Assembly (NCBI GenBank): GCA_023653785.1
Contig: JAMKCH010002896.1
Coordinates: 31,590-95,589 of the forward strand
Length of the DNA: 64,000 nt
DNA from: Ophioderma brevispina
Taxonomy: Eukaryota > Echinodermata > Ophiuroidea > Amphilepidida > Ophiodermatidae
Direction: 5' to 3'
In this document: piece after piece, positions 35,572 to 48,570 of the stretch
How positions within the stretch are numbered: position 1 is the first letter of the stretch
Layout of the letters: each line of letters begins with the position of its first letter
The notes under the pieces: generated by a model
Database searches by the model: none
What the model was told of the DNA's origin: nothing
The model's input: only the letters and a program-made list of their open reading frames with translations
Position numbers and translations under genes: made by a program

Positions 35572-36678
35572 AAAGGACATCGCCGGATAAGGAGAGGGAA
35601 GGAGGCCCCATATCAAATAATTATATTTCCACCATCCAATTTTGAGGTGGTGTTTGACAACTACTTTATCATATACGCAAGGTGTTGTTTTTTATCCCAA
35701 ATACACTTGTATCAAGAAAAAATGAGAAAAGTCTGAGAAACTTCAGGGGTATGCGTTTCTCTGAAAAAGAAAGCTTAGAGCAGGCCTCCATTTCAATGAA
35801 CCGTTGATTACTTCTATGGAGAAACAGTAAGATGTTGCATAGCTGCCCGCTGTCATCGAGTTTGTAAGTGACGCTGGATAGACCTATTGTCCTTCATAAA
35901 GCTACAAAATGCTCAATGAGGGCAGCCCTTTATACCAATAACCCAAATCCCTATATACCTATGCTGCTATAAGATTTGGATTAATATAACCGTCTTCACA
36001 CCAGCAGACCCTGGAATACAACACAATGGCCCATGACCGCTCTATTTATATCATGAAAAAGTTAACTACACTATGAGCTGAATTCCCATGACGCAGTTCA
36101 ATAGCTTTCATTCACCATTGGATTTAGCAAATACATCCGCTGGTTTTCGTATGATTAGGATACCCAGGACGTGCATATCATGCTGTTGATAACATGTTGC
36201 TCATCCCAGGCGTAACTGAACAGAGCCCTTGGTAGATTAGCCATGCCCTTACCACATAGTGATGTGGTATTGTTTTGTAATGTAAAATTTTGTTGTTGTT
36301 TTTGCAATTCCATTTAATTGTTCCGGCCCCCCAGAAAACAAAAATGCAAAATGAGGTCTTTCCCCCCAAGAACCAAGAACGCCACTCACATATATGTTGC
36401 TAAATAATATAGCGCACATCCTTGAAACGCGGCATTGTGGTTCTTGGGGTGGAAAGGCTTTCAAAATATGGACATTTAATTGTCCATTGAATTCCTGTTT
36501 ATAATTTACATAAAACCGACTTTTTGTGAATTTATGTAAGTGGGATTTTGTAGGAAAACCAGCAAAAGGTAAACTTTGTAGGCATGTCGCTTTATTCTGC
36601 AAAACGTTTCAAGTTCATCCTTTCCCGTATTAAAACGATAGAGGGGGCTCATTCATTCCTTATCCGGCGAGTCCTTTA
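35572..36678. mobile_element. 1.1-kb TIR element 'TAAAGGACATCGCCGGATAA'
   Basis: The left end TAAAGGACATCGCCGGATAA is inverted at the right end as TAAAGGACTCGCCGGATAAG. Both continue with a purine-rich stretch and 'GGCCCC'/'GAGCCCCC'. Length about 1107 bp. The longest internal frame (117 codons, minus, 36,249-36,602) has no recognisable transposase motif, so it is probably non-autonomous. Confidence 0.6.
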
Positions 36679-37960
36679 CCAGACTACTACTTTGTACTGT
36701 GATTTCATATGCTTTACAACATTTTTGTAACAGAATGTACAAACTCTTAAAATGGTATCATAGAAAAATGCAATTTCAAATTGTTTGCAAATGGAAGGTT
36801 CGTTTTGAATTACAAACATGGTTATGACATTTCATAAACCTCAAACAGGGGGTCAACTTGGCTGAAGTTTATCAAGGCTGAGAAATTTAACACTGACGCG
36901 TTCTACCATTACCCCACGCTCAATTACAAATTACAATGGTGTAGAGGACAAAAACTAGCATTTTTCGGTCAGTTTGTCTAAAACGAACACCACAATACTG
37001 TTACTGACACAGAGGCTAGAATAGACTAACTGTCCAACCAGGGTGTCAAATGACTATTTCCGTTGCGGGCAGCAGCGCTGTCCTCATAAAACAGATGTGA
37101 TTTGAATGGGAGAGATGCACCTTTGAAAGCGCAGAAAAACGCCGTTTTCACTTTGTAATAATCTGTTGCTGTGGATTTCCAGCTATATGTCAGAGCGAAA
37201 ATTGTTTATATTTTGTCAGTTTACATTTGTCAAAAGATTTTCCTTATTTTACCGCTGGCTTGGGACTTTATCGCCTTTTAAACACAAGGACTACAAATAG
37301 AAAATGACTTTGCGCAGAATTCACAATTTTGTACTTTACAACCATAATTTTTTCATAATGATTAGAAGTTGGATTCAAGAGCAAGGCTTTGTAGGAGCCA
37401 TCTGTAAACCTATAGTGACTAATTGCACTGTAGTTGTTTGGCGTGTGCATCTTTTAAACGAAGGGGCTACTGTATGTAGATCTAATAGGGTCAACGCAGA
37501 GGGTGTAATTGTGGTCCCATCCCCACCTGTCCCGGTTTTGGGAAAATTTCACTTCTTCGCTTACAGCACGTTAAGGTACAAGTCACGCAGAAGACAGCTC
37601 CCGAGTCCCGACGAAACCTCTTCCCGAAAACTACACAAGACCTTTTTTTTTCAAAATCGGCTACCGTCTTGTTCAACTTGCAAAATTTACCATTTTCCCG
37701 ACCAGGGATGATTGATTAGTTTGCGATTTTCATCACCAGCTTCATCAACAAGACAAGAGATGCTGATCATAAATCAACAATATAAAATAGGTTTAGATCG
37801 GGACTCACTTGTTCAATCCCCGTCAGATCTTCGACCTCTGCATCTGTCAAGCTCACTGCCGCCCACTTCCAACTGCACACAACAACCCATGATACGCGCC
37901 AACCTCTTCGGCTAACGCTTCCAAACCGCTCATGCATCCATACCGACCTTCCCGATTCAA
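36679..37960. other. Unassigned interval
   Basis: It contains the longest plus-strand frame of the window (135 codons, 37,304-37,711). Composition and content do not resemble any family I know; I treat it as chance. Confidence 0.35.
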
Positions 37961-38010
37961 AACCCGCCACGATTTTTATAAGCTGGTGAGAAAACAATCG
38001 TGGCGGTTTT
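37961..38010. other. GC-rich hairpin followed by T-run
   Basis: CCGCCACGATT (37,964-37,974) pairs perfectly with AATCGTGGCGG (37,996-38,006), followed by TTTTT. It resembles a rho-independent terminator, but nothing else here is bacterial. More likely a small palindromic repeat. Confidence 0.5.
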
Positions 38011-38071
38011 TCAAATTTACCACGTGCTCCTGACCACATAGAACTGCAATAGGAACTTGTATAGGAACGTT

Positions 38072-38558
38072 CCAGACAGGGCCGAGCCCAGGGGGGGGTG
38101 CGGGGTGCGACTCACCCCCCCCCCAAAAGAGGCGGGAGAGCCCCCCCCAAAATGACAAAGGTTCCTCGTTAATGATGTTGAAGTCCGCTTTGCCATGTTT
38201 ACAGGCCCGTTGCCAATTAAAAGTTTGTCTTACGGGTTGTGGTGGCCATGTATATGAAATGACTAATAGCAGCTTTTAACCATCGCATTACGATTGTCGT
38301 TGTTACTATACTGTTTTTTTCTCAACGTGGCGACGAATTTATTTTCTTTCCTCACCCCCCCCCCCCCCTCCCCCCCCCCCCCTCCCCCCACCCTCCCCCC
38401 CCCCCCTCCACAGAATTTGAAGACGACGTGTAAAAATTTGGGTCCACCGGCGAAGCTGCAGCGACCGAAAAATTTTTTTTGGTACGCAAAAGGTCCCCGC
38501 TTCTGGCAAATCCGCACCCCCCCTCATAAATTACCTGGTACGGGCCCTGGTTCCAGAC
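38072..38558. mobile_element. TIR-like element with G/C runs
   Basis: The left 'CCAGACAGGGCC' leads to a G-run and GTGCGGG. The right end inverted reads 'AGGTCTGGAACCAGGGCC', then a spacer, a G-run and GTGCGG. Internal C-runs (38,356-38,410) create long Gly- or Pro-rich frames that are artefacts. Confidence 0.4.
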
Positions 38559-39460
38559 CTTGGCAACTACATATGAAAAAAAAGAAAATTACTCACGATT
38601 TTCGAAAAACTGGTAAATCATCACCTTTGAGCAGTATGGAAAAAGTTTTCTACAAATAATCGGTTAGTCTTGTTCCAAGGCTCTCTCCAGTGTTCATTCA
38701 TGTTCACACGTTCTGATATAAATAATGTCAACATATAAGGAGTGGAGCATATCCCCCCTAAAACTACAAAAAATGGCAAGAATTTCACTTTATCAAACAC
38801 CTAAATTGGAGTCTGGCTCCAAGTTCCACCTGGCCTATGTTCCATTATTCGAACGAACGAGTTCAATAGTTCAATCAGGCAGCTGCACCTGACCCACACC
38901 AGGGTTGTGGTGGATATACCTATGGTATGTCAATTTATTCAATTTATCTTTCAATTTCTCTGCCATCACAAAAAAACAATGAACAAGACAAAGATATAGC
39001 AGTGGGTACCCAACTAGAATGTGCTACTTAGGGCTCCCAATTGGATTCACAAACAGTAAATAACGTGAGGAACAGGTAAGTCCAGACCCCACTGCAGATG
39101 AGGTGTGGTTTTTTTTTTTGCCTAAGATACCCTAAAAAATGGAGAAAAGCGAGATCTGTGGTATTGCAAATCATGGTTGCTATCAATATTAAGCTATATA
39201 AAATCTGTAGGAATATCAAAAAAAAAGGTTGTCAGTGATATGTTTTTAGCCGACAAACCAATTTGACCGTATTCTTACAGGGAACACCTGACTGAAAAGG
39301 TGCTGTGACCTCCAGGATTCACAGTGCATGCTAGTCTTCGAGGTCCAGTTGCTCGAAAATTTTGGGTATAACTACCCTAATTTCATGATTGGTTGGGTAG
39401 GAGATATGAGAGCGTCAGGCAGAATTGTTAGCTTTAAGGTCTGAGAGGTCCATTGAGGAA
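38559..39460. other. Unassigned interval
   Basis: No recognised element. Short T-run near 39,110 and A-run near 39,219. Confidence 0.35.
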
Positions 39461-39699
39461 GGAAAATGACGTTTTCATTCGCCCATTTTGTACAGGAACC
39501 GAATGGGACCATGATTTAGTGGTGTGAACCCATTACATACAGGAAAACATAAAAATGGGACATATAACTCAAGGACAAACCTAATATATTACATGCAATC
39601 TTATAAAACAAAAATACAACAAGCACAACCAATAAAAATTCACCTATATCGTTAATTATTAGTAGTGCATACTGAAAGATCATGCATTGTATTTAAAGA

Positions 39700-41130
39700 T
39701 AAAAATTTCAAATTAAAAAAGTGATCTTTGACTCTTCCCTTAAAAACACCAACAGTGGGAGCTGTAATGATCTCCGAAGGAGGAATATTCCAGCAACTAA
39801 CTGTTACAAGTAAGGATACTATTTCCTGCGATTAGCTAGAGATGGTATAAAACAAATCTATCTCAAATAGTATTGTAGGACGCGGACCAATCCTGGCTCG
39901 TCATTCTTAAAAAGGCAAGTTTTTGAACATCTTCCAGAGCATTTATGTCTTTTCCAAAAAGAGATTCCAAATAAAACTATTATATTCTAAGTTGGGACGC
40001 ACAACTGTTTTGTAAAAAGACAAATAAGGGCAGGATTAGTCTTTATCAAAACGGCGATACAAGAAACCCAAAGACGGCGTGCCTGTTTGGTAATGATATC
40101 AATATGAATTCGATAGACCAAGACAAGTATGGGAAAGCTTGATACAGATACTTGAATTATGAGACCGCCCGCTTCGTAGGAGTTTTTGGCAATGAAAATT
40201 TGAGACATGGGAAGAAATTATGTCTATTTGTATCAACATAAATTTAGTTTTTGTCCTTGTTCATGTTTGAGTTTTTTTTTTTAAGAACCAATGAGCACAT
40301 CGATTCGCATTCAGCCTGGAAGAGAAGTTAAGTTGGTGGTAGAGCTATCGGACGATAATTAAAATGTCGTCAGCATACATAATCACTTTTTTAACTAGAA
40401 AAGGTCTAAAATATTGAAGTAATAAAATAAAAATAAGTGGAACTCAAGATTAGATCCCTGGGGAACGCCCGAAGTGACGGCTATTGAAGGCGAGGTGGCA
40501 CCATGGACAACAACACTTTGTGTAGCGGTTTATCAAGATTAACAAAACCAGTTTAAGCGCTGGAGTCAACAGACATACCGGCCTATAAAGCTGCTCGAAC
40601 CAAACCAATCCTCAACAACCGCCACCAAGGCGTCCCCCGTGGATCTACCAGGTATAAACCTCAACTGATTTTGGAGGAATCAACCTTCTGAAGAGAAGAA
40701 ACATGATAGATGATAGACAACTTTCTCCATACTCGTGGCTTAACTCAAACACTGTAAATAAATAGGATCGGTAATTAAAAACTAACGTTGGACCGATCTT
40801 TTGATTTAAATATGGGAACAACATTACTATGTTTCCATTGGGTGGGGACAACCAAATCAAAACACAATTAAAAAGTCGCCATGAAATGGCGAGATTTGGT
40901 TGGCATGATTCCTTTAACATGGGGGCAGAAATCCCATCAGGTCCAACGGCAGTATTAGTGTCAAGATTGAGTCTAAGATCACATATTTCATTAGTGGTAC
41001 ACGAGGTATGAGAGAGCTTTTGTACATTCTCATTAACCCTAGGTCTAAATTGGCATAATTGTCCCGGGGTTCAAAGCAAAGACTAAAACCGTTGTTTAAC
41101 ATTTACAGCTAGAAGATCCGGGATCCAGCC
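39700..41130 (-). pseudogene. Non-LTR retrotransposon reverse transcriptase relic (best preserved)
   Basis: Minus-strand translation across a few frames gives the full RT order. N-terminal palm 'AVGPDGISAPMLKES' lies near 40,960-40,910. 'FNYR.YLF' near 40,780 is the usual 'NYRPISLL' motif. Box B 'TSGVPQGS'-like text lies at about 40,480-40,450. Box C is the intact 'IMYADDILI' with YADD at 40,366-40,377. Then come 'FKYL' near 40,160, 'ITKQARRRLGFLYRRF' near 40,100-40,050, and 'RPNLEY.SFIWN' plus 'LEKTLMLWKMFKNL' down to about 39,910. This is the CR1/L2/Jockey-like pattern. It lacks an intact frame; at least four frameshifts are needed. It would have copied its own RNA at nicked target sites. 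Confidence 0.85.
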
Positions 41131-41199
41131 AGTGGTGTAACAACAGACCACCAGGGCGTGTAAACCATTTTTTGATTTAATCTTTCTTCTCTAGACAGG

Positions 41200-41470
41200 A
41201 TAGCCCTAAAAATGCTAAAACACCGATTTCAAACCTGAAAATTAGCCACAAAAACACACTGACCGAAAAATACCATCGAGACACCAGTCTTGACAGTCTG
41301 GAATGATTTTCCCCTCGCAAAAACGGCTTGGTGACGTGAGGCATTTAGAATAAGACCGTTCCGGGAGGTCAACTGGCTCACGCTAACTTGGTACGAGCCA
41401 CAGATCACTTGTGTACAAAAACAACAAATATCATAAGTCGGAACCGATGCATGACCCAAGGCGTGGACCA
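41200..41470 (-). pseudogene. Possible second retroelement fragment
   Basis: A 76-codon minus frame (41,229-41,459) contains 'RNGLILNASRHQAVFARG', which resembles the LINE RT segment after box C ('NGL.LN..KTQ'). Because that segment should lie downstream of YADD, it would belong to a separate insertion in the same orientation. The similarity is short. Confidence 0.3.
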
Positions 41471-43599
41471 GTAACCAATGGATATAAATGTACTACGTCA
41501 GCGAATTAAAGTCAGGTAATCACATCAGATATATCATATTTTAACACATAAAAACCTGAATTTTACATTATTTTAGGCCAATTTGGTACTTTTCACTCGC
41601 TAATACATCAGTAACTTTGATGCGAGCCAAAATTATTGTTATCTTTATTCATGCCAATTAGCTTGACGAAGAACACTTTCCAAAGATAAAGAGTGTCAAA
41701 AGGCTGTATGAAAATCATGATTATGAGGCTAATTTTTTGTGTATTTCAATATAGAATTCATTTTGAGTCGTGGGCCCGTTATATTTCATAAGTTGCAAAA
41801 TTATAAACACTATATAGACCAATATAACTTAGTAAGGAGGACCAGGTTGGTTTCATTATGTATGCCTAAGGCACCAAATATTTTTCCTAATACTAACTCA
41901 AGCCTAATCAGATTAATTTATAAAGTATTCCTTTCGGGTTTTTATCTTCATCGTAGAATGGTACCAACAAATTATTCAGCACCAATTAGGTACCCAAATC
42001 GGTCAAGATAAAATCACACATAGTGTTTACGGATCACAGTGATAGTAAGGTTGACAGAAAGCGGCTACGCTGGACGCATTTTCTTTTTAAAATGCATTCA
42101 GTTTCTGGATTTTGTTTATTGTTTCTTCGTACAACAAAAACATTTAATTAGTGAATCAATATACAGTGTATTTGTTCTCTCCCACAGTATTTATTACAAT
42201 TAGATCGTTATGTAAATAAAAAAGGATTTATCTGGCATAAAGATAAAATATAACATCAGTCCATATCATAACAGAGTATTTAATATATGCTCAAGTGATC
42301 ATATATACATTCTTCGTGATCATGTTTATCCATCAAATATCACATTCGGCTTTGTGTATTACGATGCATTATAACTCGAAACAGATTGTATTTTATGAGT
42401 TGAGATGAGTTTAAGTTGTTCAATCAGTGATTGCATAGTTGAGGCTCAAAACATGATAACAAAGTACTTTGCAGGAGGAGACGAGGTCGTTAATAGTAAA
42501 ATTTACTTTTTATAACCCCAAATCCTCGGCATTAAATCATATTTCTATTCTCACATTAGTCGTGGTTTGATAACCTTACTGAATGACAATAACGACAATA
42601 GCGCATTTATATGGGAAATAATGTAAACCACTGAAGTCATTCCAGTGCCCCGGAGAAATTAGTAGGTTATCATAATAAAATAAACAATTGGACCTAACCT
42701 ATTTTCTATAATACCAATTACATCTAAATTTGGTTATGATACATACACCATGATGTGCTCTATTATTTGTGCCCTGGATCTCCTACGTATCTGCCTACCC
42801 TGGTCAAGGGGGGGAGATTTAAATGTAAACAGTGGCACTGCGTCAAGGTTCTTTGATTCATGGTGGCTGGGGGGGTGGTGGTTGATGAAAATTTATGGAT
42901 GCCCCCCAAACAGGGTTTTCTGACAAGATCCATTACTAGTACTTGTGCGCGCAAAAGGCGCGCTAAAATATGTCATTAGAACCTAAAATCGTTTAAATGA
43001 CAGACGGTGGTCCAAAAACAGTTTACACTTTTTCTTATCAAATTTTCAAAGTGGGTAGACATGTCGATAGTAGTTGGAGGATATTTATTAACACAATATC
43101 ATTGTTGAACTTGGTAAAAACGCGTTGAAAAACAAGTGGAAATGACAAAATGGCCACTATCTAGAGAGAAAAAAGGTCAAAAATTACTTTGCACACACGG
43201 AAGTCTATGCACTCTGTTGGCGGTCATGAATAAGTTAAGAGTTGATACGCCACATTGAACAACACCCCCGTGTGGGACTTGCTTAGCACAAGGTAAGAAT
43301 TAAGGGGATTAGGTACCTCAAATTTATTTCAAGTTCTCTTTTATAAATTTAAAATAAAACAGCTGCAATACTCTTTATAATTAAACCATTTTTAAACTAT
43401 ATGGTAAAATATGAGGTTATTTTGGCAAAAAATACATCACAACCCCCCCCGACAGATAGTTTGTGTACAATTTTTTTCTTAATTACAAATGGATTTATTC
43501 CAAACACCTTTGCTAGGAGGTTTTTTATTTAGGTTACCACATGACTCTAATACGCATTGACCTTTATTTGCCTAGGGGTGCTCATCTGGGTCTGCTAGA
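41471..43599. other. AT-rich interval with no recognised gene
   Basis: No domain or paired repeat. A GC-richer patch with G-runs lies at 42,780-42,910. Confidence 0.4.
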
Positions 43600-46500
43600 G
43601 GGTGAAGAATAAAGTCCAAAAAGTTCGAAAGTTTAGTGTAACTTCTTTAATTTCCATTCTAGTTATTCCAACAATAGGATATCCAGTCGACCTACAAGCA
43701 ATCCAATCCATACCCGCCATAGATGTCCCATAGACATCTTTTTGCGACCTGTGATGAAGAAAGAAGAACGAAACTCAGTTTTTTTGCCTGTCCTTAACCG
43801 CTTTATTTGTGATCATCCATCATTAGTTATGATGTAGAACAGCACAGTGTGCTATTGCTCATATGTTGAAGTTGCGCCAGTCACAATTCCTAGGAGCAGT
43901 ATCACATTCAGATGTTAGATATAACCAAATTAAAGGAAATGATCACAAATAAACTTGACATTAATGAAGTAAAACCGAGATCCTACATTACCACATCTCG
44001 GTTTATCAAGAAATCGCCCAGTCAGTGTTATGGATGCGACCTGTGTCAACGTCTTGCTTCTGTCATGCAACTTGGTCGTTTGTCATCCATGGGATGGAAA
44101 CATTAACTTCTGTAAGTCAAAATACTCTTGAAAACGGACTTTAATTGCGTTTTTCTCCATATTTTTTTTCGGATTTGTCACACACGGGAACAGTCATATC
44201 TCAGAACCAACTGGGTAGGCACTTCATTTTTTCACTGCTTTTCACATCTATATATATCTAGGAGTACACATGAACCCAACGTATTGAATTCAAGCATTAG
44301 GACATTCCACGATTTGATCTTTTGACAAAACTAATTATGGGTTTCCGCTGTTTCGATGTTTAAACCAGATCTTTACCCTGCTAACCGCTTACTGCTCCAA
44401 TTCTGGTCCATTGACTACTTTAAATCTCAATCCAAATTACTAATTTTGTTCCATCTAAATAGGGTGAATACTCTTTAAGATATTACTCTTCCCGTATTCA
44501 CACTCCGCAAGTTTATAATCAATATGGCAGCTGTTACATGCAACTGATCACATGACCAAATTTCGCATGTTTAATTTTGAACGCAACAAGGTTTTAAGGT
44601 ATGCATAAACCTTAGCTTTAGAGTACACTTCTAAATATTGGAGAAAAAAATTTAAAAATGTGTGGTTGCAGAACAGTAGGATTCCCCCTCTCAAAATCGA
44701 AACAAAATATGTGACATTTTTAGAAGTACATTTTTCAATGCACTTGGGGTCCGTTCCGTCCACGGTCAAATTGCCTAATTAAACTGATTTTAAAGATGTG
44801 TTTCTATTATAATGTTTTCGTTTACGACAATTGCAATTTTGAACTTGTATAGTCACATGTTAGTCCTGACCTTGACATGCAATGGCCAGGCTATTTCAGG
44901 TTGGTTGTCAAGGTCCTAAGACGAACATTTGTACTGTTAAAAGTTGCAAAATTGAATTTGACATACACACGAAAAACATATAATTAGACACTTACATCTT
45001 AAAAAATCGGAAATTAATATTACAATTTGACCTTGACTGATTAAGTGCATTGCCCTTTGAACATTTTTGGCCATCATAGCGGCCTCATTTGAAGTAGTCG
45101 GATCTATAACAAACTAACATTTTTATATTCCGTATGATAAAAAATGCGAGTATTTGACATGCATATTAATTCAGTTGCGCAGTTCTCAATTTTACCCCGT
45201 GTTAACAAACTTGTTTGGCCCTTCCCCAAAATGCCGGGAAATAAAGCGGCAAAGGCCCAAGTCAAAAATTAAACAACGATCAGGGAACCCCAAGACGCCT
45301 GCAAATCTTTGTCTCCAGAGTTTGGTCACGGGATCTACAGGCGGGTCCTCTACTAGAGGGTTTTCTTTGAAAAATCGCTCAATTTGGTTATAATTTTTTT
45401 CTTTGACTCACCCTGTATTTCAAAGGATTTAATAAATCATTACATATCATTATGACGTGAAATGGTATCAAATTTTTGAAAAAACTCTCAGCTATATATT
45501 GATACCACATTTTGTAAAGATTAATCGATTAAGTGATGTAACAACAATAGCATGGAAAGAGGAAGGGTCAACCTTATTGGACTGGTCAAAGTACGTTAAA
45601 ACATAATATCTTCAAAATGACCAAATTAAAATGAACAAAGAGCATTTCCTGTTCGCACCAAACCTCTACAATTATTTTCACAATTTTTGAAATGATATTT
45701 AACACAGGTATTCAGACAAGTAAAAAAAACAAAGCTGGTTTTGAGACATCAAATCCCCAGATTTTCCTTAAAATGCCTAAATCATGTCTATGATGTTGCT
45801 ATAGGGACCTATTGGGCACAGTTTTCAACTACTGTAGTGTGCCTTTTTATGAAGATGTTCAAAGACTTTGTTTCGCATGTATTCATACGACATGTTGTAC
45901 AATTGAAATAAATAAATTTAATAATAATGTTATCAAGACTATAAAACCTCTTGTCCAAGAACGCAAAAAGCCAATGCACTGAGTGAGAAAAATGCACCAA
46001 GTCCCGGATGCAGCGATTGCGTCATCAAACGAAGACACATGTGGGCACCAAATGGTATGTGCATTAAAACGATTAGACAACGGTAATTACAATAGGAAAA
46101 CAATTAACATCGAAAATTCTGGAAACACTGGCGGCAAAACAAGCATACAGGTGCATTTACTAAAGGAGGCTGCGACCCCACTTCATAAAATAACTATGCA
46201 ATAAATCTAACTTGATGGATCGATGGATACGTGACCGAATCAAAAATAGAGAAGAAGTAGCATGGAAATCAACTGCAGACAGAATAGGAAAAAACTGTTG
46301 TCGCATGATTGGCTTGCAGAAATCTTCTTTAAAACCAGGTTATTTTATGCAATCCTCGTAAACTATATACGTCAGCATATGAAGAAGGAAAACAGGAAAA
46401 ATCAAATATTTTACACTTCGAAATCTTTCGAAAGAGACATTTTAATGTAAGCATTTGCAAAGAATCTATAAGAAATGAGATGGGAAAGAGTGAAAAGGAG

Positions 46501-46740
46501 AGAAAAGAGAGAAGGTATAGATAGGAGAAAGAGTGTGAGAGTATTCTAGAATTATCTGTTTTGGCAGCCATTTTGGAATTGCAGTATGTAGCGATTTTGA
46601 GAATGAGAGAAATTGATTTATTTGGTCCAGCAACGCGTTTTTAATAGAAATAGTTACTGATATAGTGCTGCTTCGATTAATATATACTGTGGCGTTCACT
46701 TTGGACGTCATATTGGATATCTCGGGAAAGCCACGGCGCA
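43600..46740. other. AT-rich interval with no recognised gene
   Basis: Small frames (for example 43,912-44,106 with a C-x2-C pair, and 45,154-45,393, basic) have no family match I can defend. A purine-rich GAGAAA stretch lies at 46,470-46,545. Confidence 0.4.
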
Positions 46741-46746
46741 GACCCG

Positions 46747-46924
46747 GTGTGGCAGCAGATAGAGTCCTCCGGACTCACAGTCCGCGCGACGTCCGCCTAC
46801 AACGGTGAAGAATAGGGCGCTCGATTCAGTTGACTCTTCACGCAACATTAGTTTCACGCTTTATTCCGTTGTCGTCTGTGGGGCCCAGACTATGTTTCCT
46901 ACCGGACCCTATCTCCTTTTACAC
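46747..46924. mobile_element. MITE 'GTGTGGCAGGAGATA', copy 2
   Basis: 178 bp with ends GTGTGGCAGCAGATAGAGTC and, inverted, GTGTAAAAGGAGATAGGGTC. The centre 'CAACATTAGTTTCACGCTTT' is identical to copy 1 at 4954-5133. CpG-rich relative to its surroundings. Confidence 0.75.
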
Positions 46925-46984
46925 CGGTGTAAGAAACTTGCGAGTCGCCCATGCAAAGGTATAGGAGGCGTTGTATAAAATTAC

Positions 46985-47115
46985 CACTAAACAGGTTCAA
47001 ACAGGTGTTAGTGTTAATGCTTATTAATGATTAATTATGTTAGTTAATTATGGATAAATTACCGCCTTAAAGTGTTATATATCATTAACACTAACACCTG
47101 TTTTAACGTGTTTTA
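46985..47115. repeat. Palindrome of AACAGGTGTTAGTGTTAATG
   Basis: The 21-bp arms at 46,999-47,019 and 47,083-47,103 are perfect inverted copies. The weakly similar flanks suggest a longer decayed foldback. The loop is AT-rich, with further AGTGTTA words near 47,071 and 47,180-47,200. Confidence 0.65.
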
Positions 47116-48305
47116 TTATTAATCTTGTGCAGCGCCTATATACCTCTATGTGTAAAATACAATATTAACACTTTGAAGGAAGTGTTAAAAAGTGTTATCC
47201 GTTGACTTTTACATACCAGTGATTTTAATACAAATTTTGCTATCTTGATATCAAATTAATGCAAACAAAAGATACGAATCATAACGGAATTGATTTTGTT
47301 GCATAACCTTTACGTTACATTGTATTTGCAATATGCAGCTTGCACTTTTTACTTAAAGTCTCGACAAACTAATTAGCCATGTTTTATTATTTCAACAAAC
47401 TTGGTATTAAGGCAGAATAAGCAGGCGTTACAATGAATGCAAAATTGACCTTTATCATCATTAACGAATTTAGGAAAACATGTTTTCTTAAGGGAAAGAT
47501 CACACAACCGGTCCACTTTTTGGATCCAATCTCAAGACGTTTGACCTTTTGTTTTCTTTTTATTGTATAAAATGAGATGGTTAATATTTGTAAGAAATAC
47601 GCTGATTTCAAGGTGATGGGTGATTTTGAAAAATTTATTTTGAAAATAACAAAATAATGTCATTTACAAAAAAGAAAACAAAACAAAGGCTACAAAAATA
47701 CCACCCTTGACATCTAATGTTGCATCACTAAAATGAAGGGCAAGCTCCCAACTTTTATGCTTTAGTAAAGAGGAAAAGTAGACCCTTAACAAAAATTATG
47801 AGTTTCCTTACAGCTCTGATGAGCACATTATTCCATCATTTGACATTCAAGTCATATGATTATCAAAGAATGTCGTGTTCACTAAAGCTGAACAAAAAAC
47901 CCGTTATTTTGGATAATAACCTACTTTGAATACGTTATCTTACATGCATGGCGAGGCACAATAACTGAAATTGACGTAATTATAGAGAAGCTAATTGGTC
48001 CCAATAGTCCTAATGCAAGAAAGGTTTGGACTACCGAGGAAAGGTAAGCAATATTTATTACCTGTGTGTAGGCTAGCCGTACAGTTATTCGGCTTATGCA
48101 TATGGCAAAATACATGCTAGAAATTTTAAATGAGTGGCTATGTCCAACTAGGGGTATGTAAATGTTATCCGATGTGGTCATATGCGAGTTAAAATGGAAA
48201 TTACCCGCATTTAATTTGAATACATACGACAATGTTAAATTAATATGACCAAAGAGATAATTTGTCATGCTACAGACATGTCAACAAGACGGCCTGATTT
48301 TTACG
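47116..48305. other. Unassigned interval
   Basis: Contains a 115-codon hydrophobic minus frame (47,921-48,268) with no recognised family. Probably chance in AT-rich DNA. Confidence 0.35.
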
Positions 48306-48570
48306 GATGACCCCCTTAATGACCCCTTAAAGACTTTCAATGATCTCAAAAGTATTTCCAACAAGTTCAGAATGTAATAAGGATCCTTCCTGCCAAATAT
48401 CAGCTCATGATTCATGATTCATGATTTGTTCATGTATTTTTGACTCAGACCGGAAGTGGCCACTTAGAGAATCCTTAACAACATTCAATGATCTCGAAAA
48501 AGGATAGAGAAAGGCTATAACCGATACAGCAGCCAAAATTGCACTCAGATCGAGCTATGTCATCTGGCTC
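48306..48570. repeat. Segment A of duplication F
   Basis: Closely matches 50,060-50,316, including 'GACTCAGACCGGAAGTGGCC' and the iterated 'TGATTCATGATTCATGAT'. The copies diverge after 'ATCTGGCT'. Confidence 0.85.

Noticed and set aside
37304..37711. 135-codon plus-strand frame as a possible gene
   Set aside because: No recognisable domain, no similar copy, and the length is not surprising for 64 kb read in six frames.
37961..38010. Rho-independent terminator
   Set aside because: Hairpin plus T-run fits the shape, but the context is eukaryotic and no gene precedes it.
38263..38659. Gly-rich and Pro-rich overlapping frames
   Set aside because: They translate long C/G homopolymer runs on opposite strands.
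43912..44106. Zinc-binding protein or GIY-YIG fragment from 'CYGCDLCQ'
   Set aside because: A single Cys cluster in a 64-codon frame with no supporting motif.
47921..48268. 115-codon hydrophobic minus frame as a membrane protein
   Set aside because: Hydrophobicity follows from T-rich codons in AT-rich DNA; no family motif.
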